A DNA stretch of 64,000 bases from Cryptomeria japonica. Lineage: Eukaryota; Streptophyta; Pinopsida; Cupressales; Cupressaceae. Location: NCBI RefSeq assembly GCF_030272615.1, contig NC_081406.1, positions 484,935,900-484,999,899 on the forward strand, read 5' to 3'. A model generated the notes under the pieces. That model was not told the DNA's origin. It searched no databases and was given only the letters and a program-made list of their open reading frames with translations. Within the stretch, counting starts at the first letter, position 1. Each line of letters opens with the position of its first letter. Positions 23,054-35,008 of the stretch are shown here, piece by piece. The translations under genes and the position numbers were made by a program.

Positions 23054-24407
23054 ATGGAAGGCTACAAACAATCTCGGAGGATTGTGCATCTTCAAGAAGA
23101 GCTAGATAATGCAAATCAAGTGATTGTAGACATGTAGAGGCAAATGCAAAAATCTCTAAAAGTAAGGAGAAGATTATCTGATGACTTGCAGGATTCTCAA
23201 GAGCTATTGGAACAAATTGAGACATCATCTAAGAACAGTATATCTGAAGAAACTGAAGAAATGATTGGAATGTTGAAAGGAAAGAACAAAGCATTGGCTG
23301 ATCAACTAAAAGCAATGAAAAGAGAACATGAACATTTCAGTACACAAATGACTGAAAATCTAGATGCATTAAGGAGAGCTGAGGATAAAGCAAGAGATCT
23401 ACAAAGAGAGAAACAACAACTTGAAGCTCTAATATCTGATAAGGATGATGAAATCATAAGGTTAACTGGTATTCAAAAAAATATGACAAATCAACTAGGT
23501 TATGCTCATCTTGAAGTAATTCTGAAGAATGATGAAAATCAATCTTTGAAACTTGAAGTATCAAGGTTGACTGGTGAACTTGAAATAGAAAAGAAATCCA
23601 AAGAATCATTGGAGAAAAGTTATGAAGCATCAAAGATGTTGGATGAGCAACTGAATACAAGAAGACTCTACAAAGATGGAGGACTCGGTTACAAAGGAAG
23701 GACTCTACCGAGAAAGGAATTAATACTACCGAGAGAGGAGAATCATCAAAACAAGTTGGAAAAAGAAATAACATCAAAAGGAAGAAGCCTATTTGCTACT
23801 ACTGTGGAAATCAAGGTCATACTGCCAACATATGCCAGATCAAAAAAGGTAAGCAACCGAATATCTCTAAGTCCAATGGATATTGTTATAATTGCAAAAA
23901 ATATGGTCACATACCTAATCAATGTAGGACAAAGTCTGTTAACAACCATCAGAAGGCAAAATTCAAAGGGTTTTGTAAAAACTGCAAAATAGATATGGAC
24001 ATAGTACCGAGAAGTGCTGGTTTAAGCAAAAGAACTACATGAAGTATCCACACCGAGGAAATAATGGAGGTTACCAAACTCACACAAATTCTTACCGACA
24101 ATATGCAGCAGTACCATGGGATTACAATACAAGGATATGGTGTGAATGTTGTGGAAGATATGGACATATAAGTGCCAACTATTTTATAAGGTTTGGAATG
24201 AACAACCAGAGATCATGGAGAAATCCTGGTATGGCATGTTTTCATTGTCATAATGCTAGACATTTAGCTAGAGATTGCAGAGATCAACCGAGAAGAGACA
24301 CTGAGGAGATAAAGGAAAAATTCAAGATGATTTGGAAAAAGAAAGAAATTATGTCTGATGAAGAAAGCACATTACCTACCGAGTTAGGTGCACCTATTTC
24401 AAATTAG
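23054..24407 (+). pseudogene. Element B ORF1: coiled-coil protein with five CCHC knuckles (broken)
   Basis: The Met at 23054 opens MEGYKQSRRIVHLQEELDNA. One stop follows at 23135, then a long charged coiled coil runs to about 23660. A frameshift near 23690-23780 leads to knuckles starting at 23794 (CYYCGNQGHTANIC), 23884 (CYNCKKYGHIPNQC) and 23974. A second shift inside the third leads to knuckles at 24141 (last Cys replaced by Tyr) and 24237 (CFHCHNARHLARDC). An acidic tail ends at 24407. It has the same plan as ORF1 of A and D but one more knuckle. An RNA-packaging role is inferred; no standard gag capsid domain is recognised. Confidence 0.82.
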
Positions 24408-24932
24408 TCAAGAAAAGGTATGAAGGGACTGCATTCTTTAAAAGTTAAATCATAACAGTTCCTATTTTATTATGAACATAATTCAAAATCTGCATAGTTA
24501 AGATGCAATTAGAAAATTTTGCATACTATACAAGAAACCTATCAAGTCGGTGTATACAGGAAATCTGTCAAGTCGGTTAACAAAGCAAAGTTGGATACTC
24601 AGTGAAAATAGAAAATGAAGTAAATCGATAAAAGGTGAACCGAGTGCATTTAATATCTTGACCTAACTTGCATGGAGCCCGATAAGGTATTTTTGAGTAC
24701 TTAAAAGTGTTTTTGCGGTCATTATCATTCACCCAAGTTTTCGAGAAGTAGAGCAGAGTGAATCAAAGTGACCAAACTTCATCCAGAGCGAATTTAAAGG
24801 TATTTACATCAATCTATTCACACTGTTTAGCTGGTTTTTGATCTAGTCAAATTGCTAGTGTCTATCGAGTGTGAAGAGTAAGTCACTTGTAAACCCTAAG
24901 GATAACCTGTAGAATTTTACTCAAGATCTACC
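24408..24932. other. Spacer between ORF1 and ORF2 of element B
   Basis: About 525 bp with no supported coding frame. GGTATTTACATCAATC near 24799 follows a GAGCGAAT block like that in front of ORF2 in element A. It could be an intron or leader for a subgenomic RNA; this is not shown by the sequence. Confidence 0.4.
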
Positions 24933-27900
24933 ATGGCGCCCAAGATCCAAGACCCTGTAGTTGTCCAAAATGTAGAGAAGCCATCTCTGAAGTATTCCCT
25001 AACTCCTAAAGTCGCCTCAGAACTGGATGATAAAACTGCATTTTCACTCATCCCGGATCGAGTCTTATTGGTAGAAGATGTCAAATTCTTTACCAAGTGC
25101 CATGTTGAGGAACTCGGTCATGTAGAGATTAGTGACACATATGATGAACTATGCACTGACAGCAAACTGGATAGTAAATTTGAACATATCAGAATCAATG
25201 GATTAACTGAAGCCCTAGTCTATCCTTGTGTGTTCAAACCCCAATGGGTTAAGTTTGTATTGAGCAGAGTACATGATGATTTCATGTAGCTACAAGAGCA
25301 ACTAATCAAGATCATGAAGGAAGTCATTCACTTGATCACCGGATATCCCATCTACAATCATGCTTGTGCATAGAAAATGATATCACAAAAGGAGCTAATC
25401 AGTCTAACCGGAGTAGAATCCAATTACCAAGGATTGAAATTGAATAATGTCACTGATGTTGAACTAAAATTTGCAATCAAAGTCATTGGTTACTGTTTCT
25501 TCCAATCTACAAGGGAAAACAGTGTACCATGTGCTGCAGTGGACCTGGCCTACAAAATAGTAAAGAAGGGAATGAAAGTAGACTTATGTGAAGTACTACT
25601 AAAGAACTTATTTGAGAACCTGAACACAATAAGGAAGCCAAAGAAGAACAACTCGGCAAACACACTCAAGTTTGGTTCACTACTTGTCTGTATGTTTTTC
25701 TATTTTAAAAAGTTCTTTCCCTGAGTTGGTAAAGTAGTATGGGAGCTACACCGACCTATCACCCATCAGATCAATGATTACATCAAGAATTTAGGAGATA
25801 ACTTTAATGATGTCATGGATGATTACTTTAGCAAATTCTAAGAGAAAATGCACAACAGGTACAGGATCCCACCACAACTAGTCGAAAAATACAAGGATGA
25901 TATATGTTTTGAAGTCAACACTGATTATTGCTATGTAAATGTTGTTGAACCAAGGAAACAATCATTGCAACCAATGGGTTATGAAATTGATTATGATATC
26001 ACATAGAAACAAATTGATGCCTACCTATCATTGCCAAGTCATGCAACTGAACTAGGGTATGGAACCTATGAAGAGGTGAAGGAGAAAGTAAAAATGAGCA
26101 TTGTAGTTCCTAAGGCTACAAGGAAAGCTACAAAGATGCTTAAAGCTTTATCTGAGAAAATCAGAGAAGAATTCTCATCTACACCTGTTAAAGGCAATCT
26201 TGCCATTACCGAGGAAGAATCAGAAGCATAGGAGGCTGCAATAACATTGAGCACAGAGTTGCCAAAGGGAAAAGTTCTAAAAAGAAAGAAACGGGACATA
26301 ACAAAGGCCCTGCCAACTCCACCAACAAAGAGACCCAACACCAGAGCATCAGCTACATCACCAAGCAAGAAACAAAAGACTGTTGCCATTCCTAAGGTAA
26401 CAAAGACTTACAAGAAATCTACTCAGAGACTCATTTTGGCAAAAGAGTCGAGTGATACAGAGTCTGATGATGCTAACAAATTCCAGATTATGAAGAGCAA
26501 AAAGGTAAACATTCACAGTGTTGAAAACTTTTGTGCTAATCTTAAGGAATGCGGTGGATTTGCAGGATTCAGATATGTTAAGTATGAGTCTAGTAACAAT
26601 GATGAGAAACAACAGATTGAAGAAGCTATCATATGTACACTTCTGAAGTTTCGGTTAGCACCATTAGAACTAGCAAAGTTACTTCCGAGTGAACTCCACT
26701 CACATATTAATAACAGATGGAAATATGCAATGGACTCAGAGAGACAAATAAGAGAAAGAAGTCTTGTCCATTTATTTCTTGACATGTCCATAGCTGAAAT
26801 CAAGGAGCATTTGTCCACATACAATGCAAAATTTCTTGTGAAACAGAGAGCCTTAAAATTGATGAATGGACTATATATTTATGTGGAGAATGAGACTAAG
26901 GCCAAGTGGCAGGAGATCTTCAAGCAAAAGGATGTCAGTGAACAATCTCAAATTGAAATTGTTGATGTCACTGAGCAAGATCCAGATGTCACCGAGCAAG
27001 GTCCAGACCTGGTTGACACAATACAAATTGATGAAGATGTAATGGATGAAGCCGCACCGAAGCAGGAAATGATTGAAGGCACCACTTATGCAAAACTTGT
27101 GTCTAGTGAATCGGTCTTAGAACAAGTTCAGCCTTATCTACCGGTGAAGCCAACAGTCCCAACCGAAGCTCCCAAGGACACGGAACAAGTTACCAAAGGT
27201 AACAAATCTGAAGCTACAAAAGATACAAGTAAGAAGTTTGAAGCTGCAGCAGACACAACAAAAGATCAATCGTCAAGCACAAACAAGCACAACAAATATT
27301 ACAACAGAGACCCCTAGCATCGAGCCATCCAAAGACACTGGAACTGCTACAGGAATAGTGCAAAGTGTTGCATCTACTGAGCAACCTATCGAGGGACAAC
27401 AAGCCTCACAAGCACTTGTCTTAGTGCCCCAGACAAAAGGAAAAGAGAAAAAGGTGAGAAAGCATGGTTTTAAATTTAACTTATCTAAACCGATCGTGTT
27501 GCCCAATGTCGCCATCTCCAAATTAAAAGGGCAAGCACTCACTGAATTCGGTGAACTATGCAAAGCAAAGGCCGAACAGGAGAAACAACTGGCCATACAG
27601 AAAAAGAACAAGGTACTTCAAAGGGTTAGGACACTGCTCACAGAAATGCTACCATCAACAACAGTGTCAACCGATGCAGCCATCCATATTCAATTGGATG
27701 AACTCATTAATCAGATTGAAACATTTGGAGTTGATGCATCCAAATACCTAAGCAAGATCAAGGATAAAGAGCTCACAACAAAAATGATAGAGGAAGTCCA
27801 AAAATCAATTGTTGTTGGCAAGGTAAAACTTGTCAAATTCATTGCTGAGTTGTCCCCTCAACTCAAGTACATTCTTTATTTATTCTAGAAATTGTGTACA

Positions 27901-28328
27901 TTTTCTTTATTTATTAAAGACATCAAAAATAAAACTAATGCAATTGAGAAAGAGATCACCGATCTCTCATCCAAGTTTACCACTGAGCCTAATTCAGTTT
28001 AGAATTTTTACAAAAAGCTACAATAGCTCATGGCTCAATAGTTAGAACTGAGGAATGAAGAGCATAAAATTAGGATGGATATAATGACCCTTCAAACATT
28101 ATTCCTTCCTCATCTCTCATAAGTCCAAGAGCAGCTCAAACGAGCTACAAGCTTATCAACTACCCAAGAGGGAAGCACTCTTGATGGCTTAATATTACTC
28201 TTATCTGATATTCAAGCACATAACTCATTAATGGAAAGTCTCAAGGACTCACTCTCAGTCGCCCTCACTGATGCCCGGACCAAGTATAAGACTATTTTTT
28301 ATCAGTCACTGCCTCCAGATGAAAATTA
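24933..28328 (+). pseudogene. Element B ORF2: long protein of unknown function (broken)
   Basis: The Met at 24933 (MAPKIQDPVVVQ) is followed by about 1,130 codons in pieces: 24933-27317 with stops near 25287, 25371, 25722, 25840, 26005 and 26229, then other registers to the stop at 28326. The N-terminal region has LVEDVKFFTKCHVEELGHVE and LKFGSLLVCMFFYF, matching YVEDPRIYIHCHIEELGTGE and FKFGNLLVCLFLYI of element A. A basic stretch at 26270-26400 (KRKKRD, KRPNTRA, SPSKKQK) could be a nuclear signal. It is followed by an acidic region with DVTEQ repeats (about 26960-27010), a Thr/Gln-rich linker, and a helical C-terminus (27510-28320). The domain order is the same as A ORF2. The function is unknown; a chromatin-, particle- or mobilisation-related role would be guesswork. 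Confidence 0.75.
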
Positions 28329-28345
28329 AGTTTTTAATGTTTGTC

Positions 28346-28357
28346 AAAAAGGGGGAG
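28346..28357 (+). promoter_or_regulatory. Upstream polypurine tract of element B
   Basis: TTTGTCAAAAAGGGGGAGTAA, about 350 bp before the terminal tract and right after ORF2; wording parallels the terminal tract ATGTCAAAAGGGGAGAT. Confidence 0.7.
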
Positions 28358-28693
28358 TAATATTATGTTACTACACAAAGGAAAGCCCAGCAAAGGGAGA
28401 GTAATTCTACACTTGGAGAGTAGTACAGTTTTGATAACACAATTTTGAGTATTGTATACAAGGGGAGTATACCGTGTAGAATATACAGAGCATTCAGAGC
28501 ACACAAGTACAGAACAGAACAGAACCGAACATGCAAAATTCAGAGTTATGTACAGGATAATGATAAGAGGAGTACATCTGCATATACTATTGACTATTGT
28601 ACATATTGTCAAGTATAGTCATTTTGTCAAGTATATAGTTTTTTTGAGTTATGACTTTGTAAGTAGTTTTTGTCAAACATCTCAACTAATGTC

Positions 28694-28705
28694 AAAAGGG
28701 GAGAT
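28694..28705 (+). promoter_or_regulatory. Terminal polypurine tract of element B
   Basis: AAAAGGGGAGAT directly before the 3' LTR. Confidence 0.88.
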
Positions 28706-29901
28706 TGCTACTACTTATCAAATTGCTATTAGTTTCATATCCAAAGTCATACTATATTCTAGTCGGTTAGTATTACCGAATCATGCAGTTGGTACACACA
28801 GAGAAGTCGGTATGAACAGTCTACTCAGTTACTGAAGAAAGCAGTCACAGAACACAGTATTCACCGAGCTGTTTACTGAGTAAAGGTTCATGGCTACCGA
28901 GTGGTAAAGTTAACTCACCGAGTTGATATTCACCGAGTGAAACATTTTACTAGATACATTGAACCTAGACATGCACATGAAAATGTGTTACAAGATCGAG
29001 GCACATCTAACCATTTCTACATTGGAAATTGCACTATGAGATTGTGTATGATTACAAGGCCAATCTAACCTATGAGATATTTTGTTTAGTTGTTCATTCA
29101 AAGAATCTTTTTGTAAGATCGAAGCAATGAATCAGATCACCGCTGTAAGAGATCTATATATACAGCATGATTCTAGGGTTATACATATGACATGATATGA
29201 TGTGATAAGAGATGCAATGAGATAGCAGTGTGTATACATGAAGGAAGACTGTTACAGAGACACAGAGAGGTCACCGAGTAGGTTATCACTGAACAGTCGA
29301 AGAATAGAGTAAACAAAAAGGTTTACCGAGTTTCATTATGGGTTACTGAGGTATGCTGCAAGCTAGGTAATCTTATTCAGAGCACATAGAATCTACTTTA
29401 ACATGTCAGATGTAAAGTTGTAGATATTTGTAATGATTATATTGTAATATTTTGAAGTTGTAAGAGAAACCTTTAATAGGGTAAAAAACTCTAACCAAGT
29501 CTATAAATTGTAAATCCTTTAACCAGGTGCTACACTTATATAGTGTTGTAAAAATCCTTTAGTAAGGTAGATCTAACTGATCTTAATACTCCTAACAGGA
29601 TAAGCTATCAGAAATAGCTAAATGTAGCTCTAACCGAGCATTCTTTATTATTGCAGTAGTGAAGTTGTGGGTGCCATCCCCACCACAGTTTTTCTCTCTA
29701 ACCAAGAGTTTCTATGTGACCAAAATATATGTGTTATGGAGTGAATCATGTATGATTGTTATCTGTTGATTATAGTTTTATTTTATGTTACTGCACTCTT
29801 CTGTTTATGCATAACAGTAAGGTTATTACAAAGGAGAAGTTTTGGAGTACTGATTCACCCCTCCCCTCTCAGTACATTAGCTTTCTATATTGGGCCTAAC
29901 A
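28706..29901 (+). repeat. 3' LTR of element B (1,196 bp)
   Basis: Same length as the 5' LTR with about 33 base differences; followed directly by ACAGA. Confidence 0.94.
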
Positions 29902-29906
29902 ACAGA
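29902..29906. repeat. Right target-site duplication of element B (ACAGA)
   Basis: Exact copy of 21791-21795. Confidence 0.93.
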
Positions 29907-30950
29907 TTATTACAATTGTAAGGATTGTTTATTGGGACTCAATCCTACATTGTTATTGTCATTGACATTTGGCTTACCATTAATAATTTATTTGAGAAAT
30001 CTTTGTGTGGCTTCTCAATTATGAAAATTACCTAATTTTTGTCTTCTTTCATTCCTCATGTGCCTATAATATATTGAATTACACAAATCTCAAAAGATGT
30101 TTTAGTGTTCAAATTCTAGGTTAAGTGTTTAACTCTGTCCAAATCATTAGAGTTATTTAAGTTTACTTGCCATGCATTCTTATCTTACCAACTCAACTTC
30201 CCTTTGTTCGTATTGACATACCAAATTTCCCCTCTCCAAAATTCTTTTTCCACTTACTTGATTGAAGGTTCAATTTCCCTCTTTTTTTTCAATAAACTTT
30301 AAAAATCTCTCTCCCATCATGCCACCTACCTAAAGTTTGACTTTTTCTTTTATACCTACTTTCTCATAAAAGATTTCCCTCCCTAAGTACACTTTCCTTG
30401 ATTCCTCCTAATATGGATTCCCCAATCATTTACACTAGGAGTACCTATTACCAAATTTTTTGCACATGCTAAATTTGGTGACCTAATGAAGCCTTGCATT
30501 CATTCATTTTGAAAAGGTCAAATCATGAACACGAAATTAGAAATGCACTCTTTCTGTCTAACTTGTTTGCTTCATGTGCAAATACAGGAAAGTAAGACAA
30601 CATGTGGGTTAAAATGTGGCTCCCACAAGGGTTGAGCTCAACATGTTGTAGACCACAGAGATATTTATGCTCCATTACAAATGAAATAGCGTGGCCTATT
30701 AAAACCTTCAAGCAAGTTCATGTTGGCAGGTGTATCGTCGAATCCCCTGCATAGCTAATAAAAGGCCAAAAGGAACTCAAAGCAAATGCAATCGTCCTGT
30801 GTAAAAATTTTACTTGGGCACCAAAGAGGGTTTTTGAAAGGCCAGAGAACTTCCAAGCATTTTCAGTCGCCAGGAATGAAGAACATTTATCCCACATTGG
30901 TCATGGGGAGGAGCATTTTTGTATTTAAAACTAAAGTCACATATAACTAT
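29907..30950. other. No gene recognised
   Basis: AT-rich DNA without a supported reading frame or retroelement signature. Short open frames at 30523-30711 (-) and 30786-31034 (+) lack recognisable motifs and I do not call them genes. Confidence 0.5.
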
Positions 30951-31079
30951 AGTGTCAAAGCTTACAAGATTTTGGCAAGAAGAGGCTCGTCACCCAGTGG
31001 ACCCCGCATGCGTGCACATCTCAAGGCATCCTAATTTTGTGACTGGCTAACGAGAAGAGACTAAAGAGTGAGCAAGTAA

Positions 31080-31640
31080 GGAAGATCGGACGCAGATCAC
31101 AGTGATCCAACGACTATCACTATGTCACAATGGTTAGATGGTCACCGGATATCATCGTGACTTGGTGACTGATGACATGGCAGAGCAGAGGGTATAAGTC
31201 CAAGGACAAGTGGCAGACACTGGTGGTCCAAGTGGGGAGACATGGATCTCATGAGTGAACCAGTGGCTGACACGTAGTGACACCATGGCATAAGAGAAAG
31301 TTGCTCGGAGAGGCTAAATGTCCAGCATATCAAGGAAGATCAATGGTGATCAAGAAGGATCTGATGGTCATTGCTATGTTGCAATGAAAAGATGATCATC
31401 GATTACTCACCGCGACATGGCAACTGATGACGTGGAGGTTAAAGTGGTGCCCAGTTGGATACAAAGGCGAACAGAGGTTGACACATGACGTAGACGAAGA
31501 GAGAAACTTAGAAGAGATAAATACTGAACAGGTTCCTAAAGATCTAGTGGTGGTCGCTATACCGCGATCAGAAGATGCATGGTGTTTATTCATTGCGACT
31601 TGGTGACAAGTGGTGGGGCCCGTCAAAGAAATCTGTGGAG
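31080..31640. repeat. Degenerate ~200-250 bp repeat units (first block)
   Basis: Recurring wording of the type GATCTGATGGTCATTGCTATGTTGCAATG ... CGCGACATGGCAACTGATGACGTGG appears near 31095, 31347 and 31540. The units end in GACTTGGTGAC or GACATGGCAAC followed by GTGG. The same core (GATCTGATGGTCA, TGCTAT, GCGA..TGG.GA, GTGGGGCCC) recurs at 36.8-37.3 and 44.3-44.7 kb. Short open frames here are read through the repeat and are not genes. Confidence 0.6.
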
Positions 31641-34404
31641 TGCGCGCGCAGTTTGGAAAATGTCATCGGACATCGGAATAAGTGTTTCAATGCTAACCCG
31701 ATGACTCGATGAAGAAAGCAATGCTAGTTACAGTCAGAAGTTGAAAGTGGTGGTAGGCAAGGTAGCATCCAAGGATCCATGTGTAATGAAAAGAGAAGTC
31801 ATCAGGTAGTTTGAGGTCTGATTTGAGCTTGAGAGAAAATCTGCATGAGTCTTTTTGGTGATCTTGAGGTGATAAGGATTGATTTTGAGCACCATGTGGG
31901 TCAACTTTTAGTTGACTAAGAGTTTGAACTGAATTACATGAGTTCTTTTTGCATGTTTTGAAGCCTTTTTTTGTGGCTTTTTATTTCTACGAGAGTATTA
32001 GTTTTCAGAAGAGATATTTTTAGTGGGAGTTCATCTTCACTCATTCTAGAGTTATCTTTCCTCTACCTTTTGGAAGGTTTTTGTATAAAGTGAAATTTTT
32101 TTATCTTTCTTCAACAGTTCTTGATGATTCTCTTGTTGGTTTTAGCAGAGAATACATTCTTGTAGCTCATATGCAGTTTTATGACAGAATACTAAATAAA
32201 AATTACTAGCTTATACCTTATGTCTTTACAATTCATTTTCTTATTCATGATTGAGAGTTAGTTTATTGTGTTATTGTCTAGATAACCTTAAAATTTTCTG
32301 TCTCATTTGTAAGTCACAGGTTGTGCATTGTGATAAATTGGCTCATTTGGTTGATTGTGAAAGTTTCTCTTGCCTTTCAATTTCTTGAAGTTTAAATCCT
32401 TTGCATGAAATGTTTATGTGCTACGAACCAGAAGTCTATTTGTGCATATTGGTGTTTTTAGGAGTGTGTCTCTGTCATTTTGAGATATCTTATTGATGCT
32501 TCATCTTGGTTTAGCATTTGCAGGTCATTCTATTTTCATTCTTAGCTTCCCTATCCCTTTTTCTCAGTAAAGATTTAGAGTTATTCACAGGGACCAGCCC
32601 TTCATCTAGAGGTTAATTCTCACTATAGGCAACCCACAGGCCTAGGAATTATCCCATGTGTCACCAAGTTACTTGAGCTTTCATCTTGTGCATTATAGGT
32701 GCAATTTGAGTGACAACACTACCTTAATTGGAGTTGGTCCTTTAGACTCCCCTTTCATTGAGTATCTATCATAGTATATGTTTGAATCTTGATCCTTAAT
32801 ACTCTATGTTACTTAACAAATTTGTTTTCCCAAAGTAATTATAAGAAAAACTCAATATGCCCAGCATGAAAGACAAATAAGAAGCCAATAGCTGGAGAGA
32901 TTACTAATCAAATCAGCAATCTTCCTCTTAATTTTAAAGGGTATAGCTCCCTCATATGATCTAATTCTAATTTTTTGGGTAAGATTTTAACCAGAATGTA
33001 GGAAATATAAACTAACAATCATTCATCACCATGATACGAATCTAATTATGAATTTAGAAAGAAAAGGAAATTGAGATAAATGACACACAGTTCAATGCTC
33101 ACAATAGATAATTACGAAAAATGAGCAAAGTTCCCTTTAGATGATATGATTACTTCTAGACTCAAAGTTCTCACAATAATCACACTCACAATCTAATATG
33201 ATAGATGAAAAATATCAAGAATGATTGCAAATCACAAAGTATATGAAAATCAAAAGGAAACTTAATAGAATGCAAAGACTCAAAAATTTCCTTTATTTTC
33301 TTAACACATTTAAAGAGTTCAAAGACTCTACATCTATACATAAAGATTATGCTTCCAAAGAAAAACAAACTACCATCTCTCCATTACAAAGTTGGACCAA
33401 AAAAAAATGATTCCTTTTGATCAAGCCTTACTCATACGACAAAGAATAAGGGGGATTAGAATCCGCCCCTCCATAATATATTAATTACATATTTAAAGAC
33501 TCTCCAATCAGTCTTTTCATTTTTTGTAACTGCTTCTTTTTAAAAAGATGAAATAACCTTTTCACATTCGCATGAAATTGTTGCTCTCAAAATGATTTAA
33601 AACATCATTAGATATTTTAAATTATTGTACATAAACTATAGAGAAATTGAGATTTTTAATTTCTCTTATAGCTACTTTGAGTAAATTCACTACGGGTTAA
33701 CCAAACATTTTAGGGCTATGAAAGTTTGTGAGTAATTATGATAATTAAAATAAAACATGGGTTCATTAAACATTTTTTACAGCTCGTGAAATTGAGGTAC
33801 TTCCTTTATAAAGTGGCCTTGCCAACCATACTGCTCCATAGAGAAAATATTAAAATAGAATATCATATGAGCTTGTATGGCCATAAACTTAAAACTGGGG
33901 GAATTTGAGACCAAAATATTAGCTAGGTTGTCTTTAGATTTAAGTAATTTACAACTTTTTTTGGATGCATTTTTGGACTTGTGAATTAGTGAAGTCAGGA
34001 AATCGGAGAATCGGGGAAATTTGGAACATTGGAACCCTTCAAGATCAGAAAATCAAGGAATCGGGGAACTTTGGAACATTGAACCCTTTGAGGTCGGCAA
34101 ATCGGCCATTTTAGGAACTCTAGAACTTAAAAACTTGAAAAAGGTCGACTATGAACTAGGACTTAAAAGTTTAAATTTGGCCAAGTTCAAAAATGGACCA
34201 ACACTCTAAAATGCATAAACCCTTGAAATTACATATTTAGATTTCTCTCATTCCACATACCTTAATTGTATGAGTTCCTCGTCCTCTTTAGTCCTTGACA
34301 CCCCAACCAAAGCGATGAGGTATGAGTTACCTCCAACCCTCAACAAGTCTTAAACTTTCATATGTTTTTACTTCACCCACCTCCCTATTGTTAGATATTA
34401 GAGT
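31641..34404. other. No gene recognised; includes a small tandem duplication
   Basis: AT-rich, no supported coding sequence. Two ~50-bp tandem copies lie at about 34009-34110, each with GAATCGGGGAA(A/C)TTTGGAACATTG and an ACCCTTxxAG(A/G)TC segment. The rest shows no clear LTR or protein signal. Confidence 0.5.
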
Positions 34405-34980
34405 TGTTGGAATGTGTTGTTGTCATTGATGTCAACATATTCCTATGTTGCAGAGAATTAGTTCAAATTTTGCAGAAAGTTATTTTGGTGATCTTGTTGG
34501 TATTATGGATGTGTTGCATTAGTTTTGTCATTAATGTCAACACTTATCCTTTTGGATATCTTTGGTTATGTTGAACCGACACATTGTGTTCACTGGCATG
34601 TTCACTGACTTATGCACAGTCACCAGTATATTGTTCACCGGTAGGTTATATTGTTCATCGACACTCAGGATGACTTGTTATCATCTGGAGATCACTTGGT
34701 TATGTCGAAGATATGGTTTGGATACTTCATTTTGGTATTTTGGTTAATAGTCTAATCAGGTTGAAATAATTTTTGTTACTAGAAAATTGGTCTAGGTTAT
34801 GGACCGGTATGAATTATCTATTCCAGATCAGCATGACACATTATGGAGACGTTTTATTAATTGGATATTGTTGTAAATGTATTGAGCCAACATGATGCAT
34901 CACATCTTAACTTGTTTGTAATTGATTTTATTGTAATGTTCTTACTAACCCAACCTACATATTTGGTCTTAGGTTTGATC
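34405..34980 (+). repeat. Partial forward LTR related to the F family
   Basis: Starts TGTTGGAATGTGTTGTTGTCATTGATGTCAAC and follows the F LTR (read on its own strand) through CCAGATCAGCATG, TTGTTGTAAATG and TTTTATTGTAATRT to CTACATATTTGGTCTTAGGTT. The second half of the LTR is missing; it stops just before the reverse LTR at 35009. ACCGGT occurs at 34637 and 34802. Confidence 0.7.
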
Positions 34981-35008
34981 AATAATGATGAACAACAAAT
35001 ACCCTAAC

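Larger units (their letters stand above)
21796..29901 (+). mobile_element. LTR element B: non-autonomous, ORF1 + ORF2, complete ends
   Basis: 8,106 bp with equal 1,196-bp LTRs (TGTTACTACTT / TGCTACTACTT ... GGGCCTAACA), an ACAGA target duplication, initiator-Met primer site and polypurine tract. The internal domain holds ORF1 (coiled coil plus five CCHC knuckles) and ORF2, with no recognisable pol enzyme. The plan is the same as element A, but the LTRs are not similar to A's beyond the end motif. By eye I count about 33 substitutions between the LTRs (about 2.8%), mostly transitions, so insertion was not very recent. Confidence 0.93.

Noticed and set aside
28330-28705. An extra small gene between ORF2 and the 3' LTR of element B
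   Set aside because: The open frame runs on into the LTR and the interval is better explained as a 3' leader with two polypurine tracts.
30786-31034. 82-codon forward frame upstream of the first repeat block
   Set aside because: No recognisable motif, no homologue in the window and decayed surroundings.
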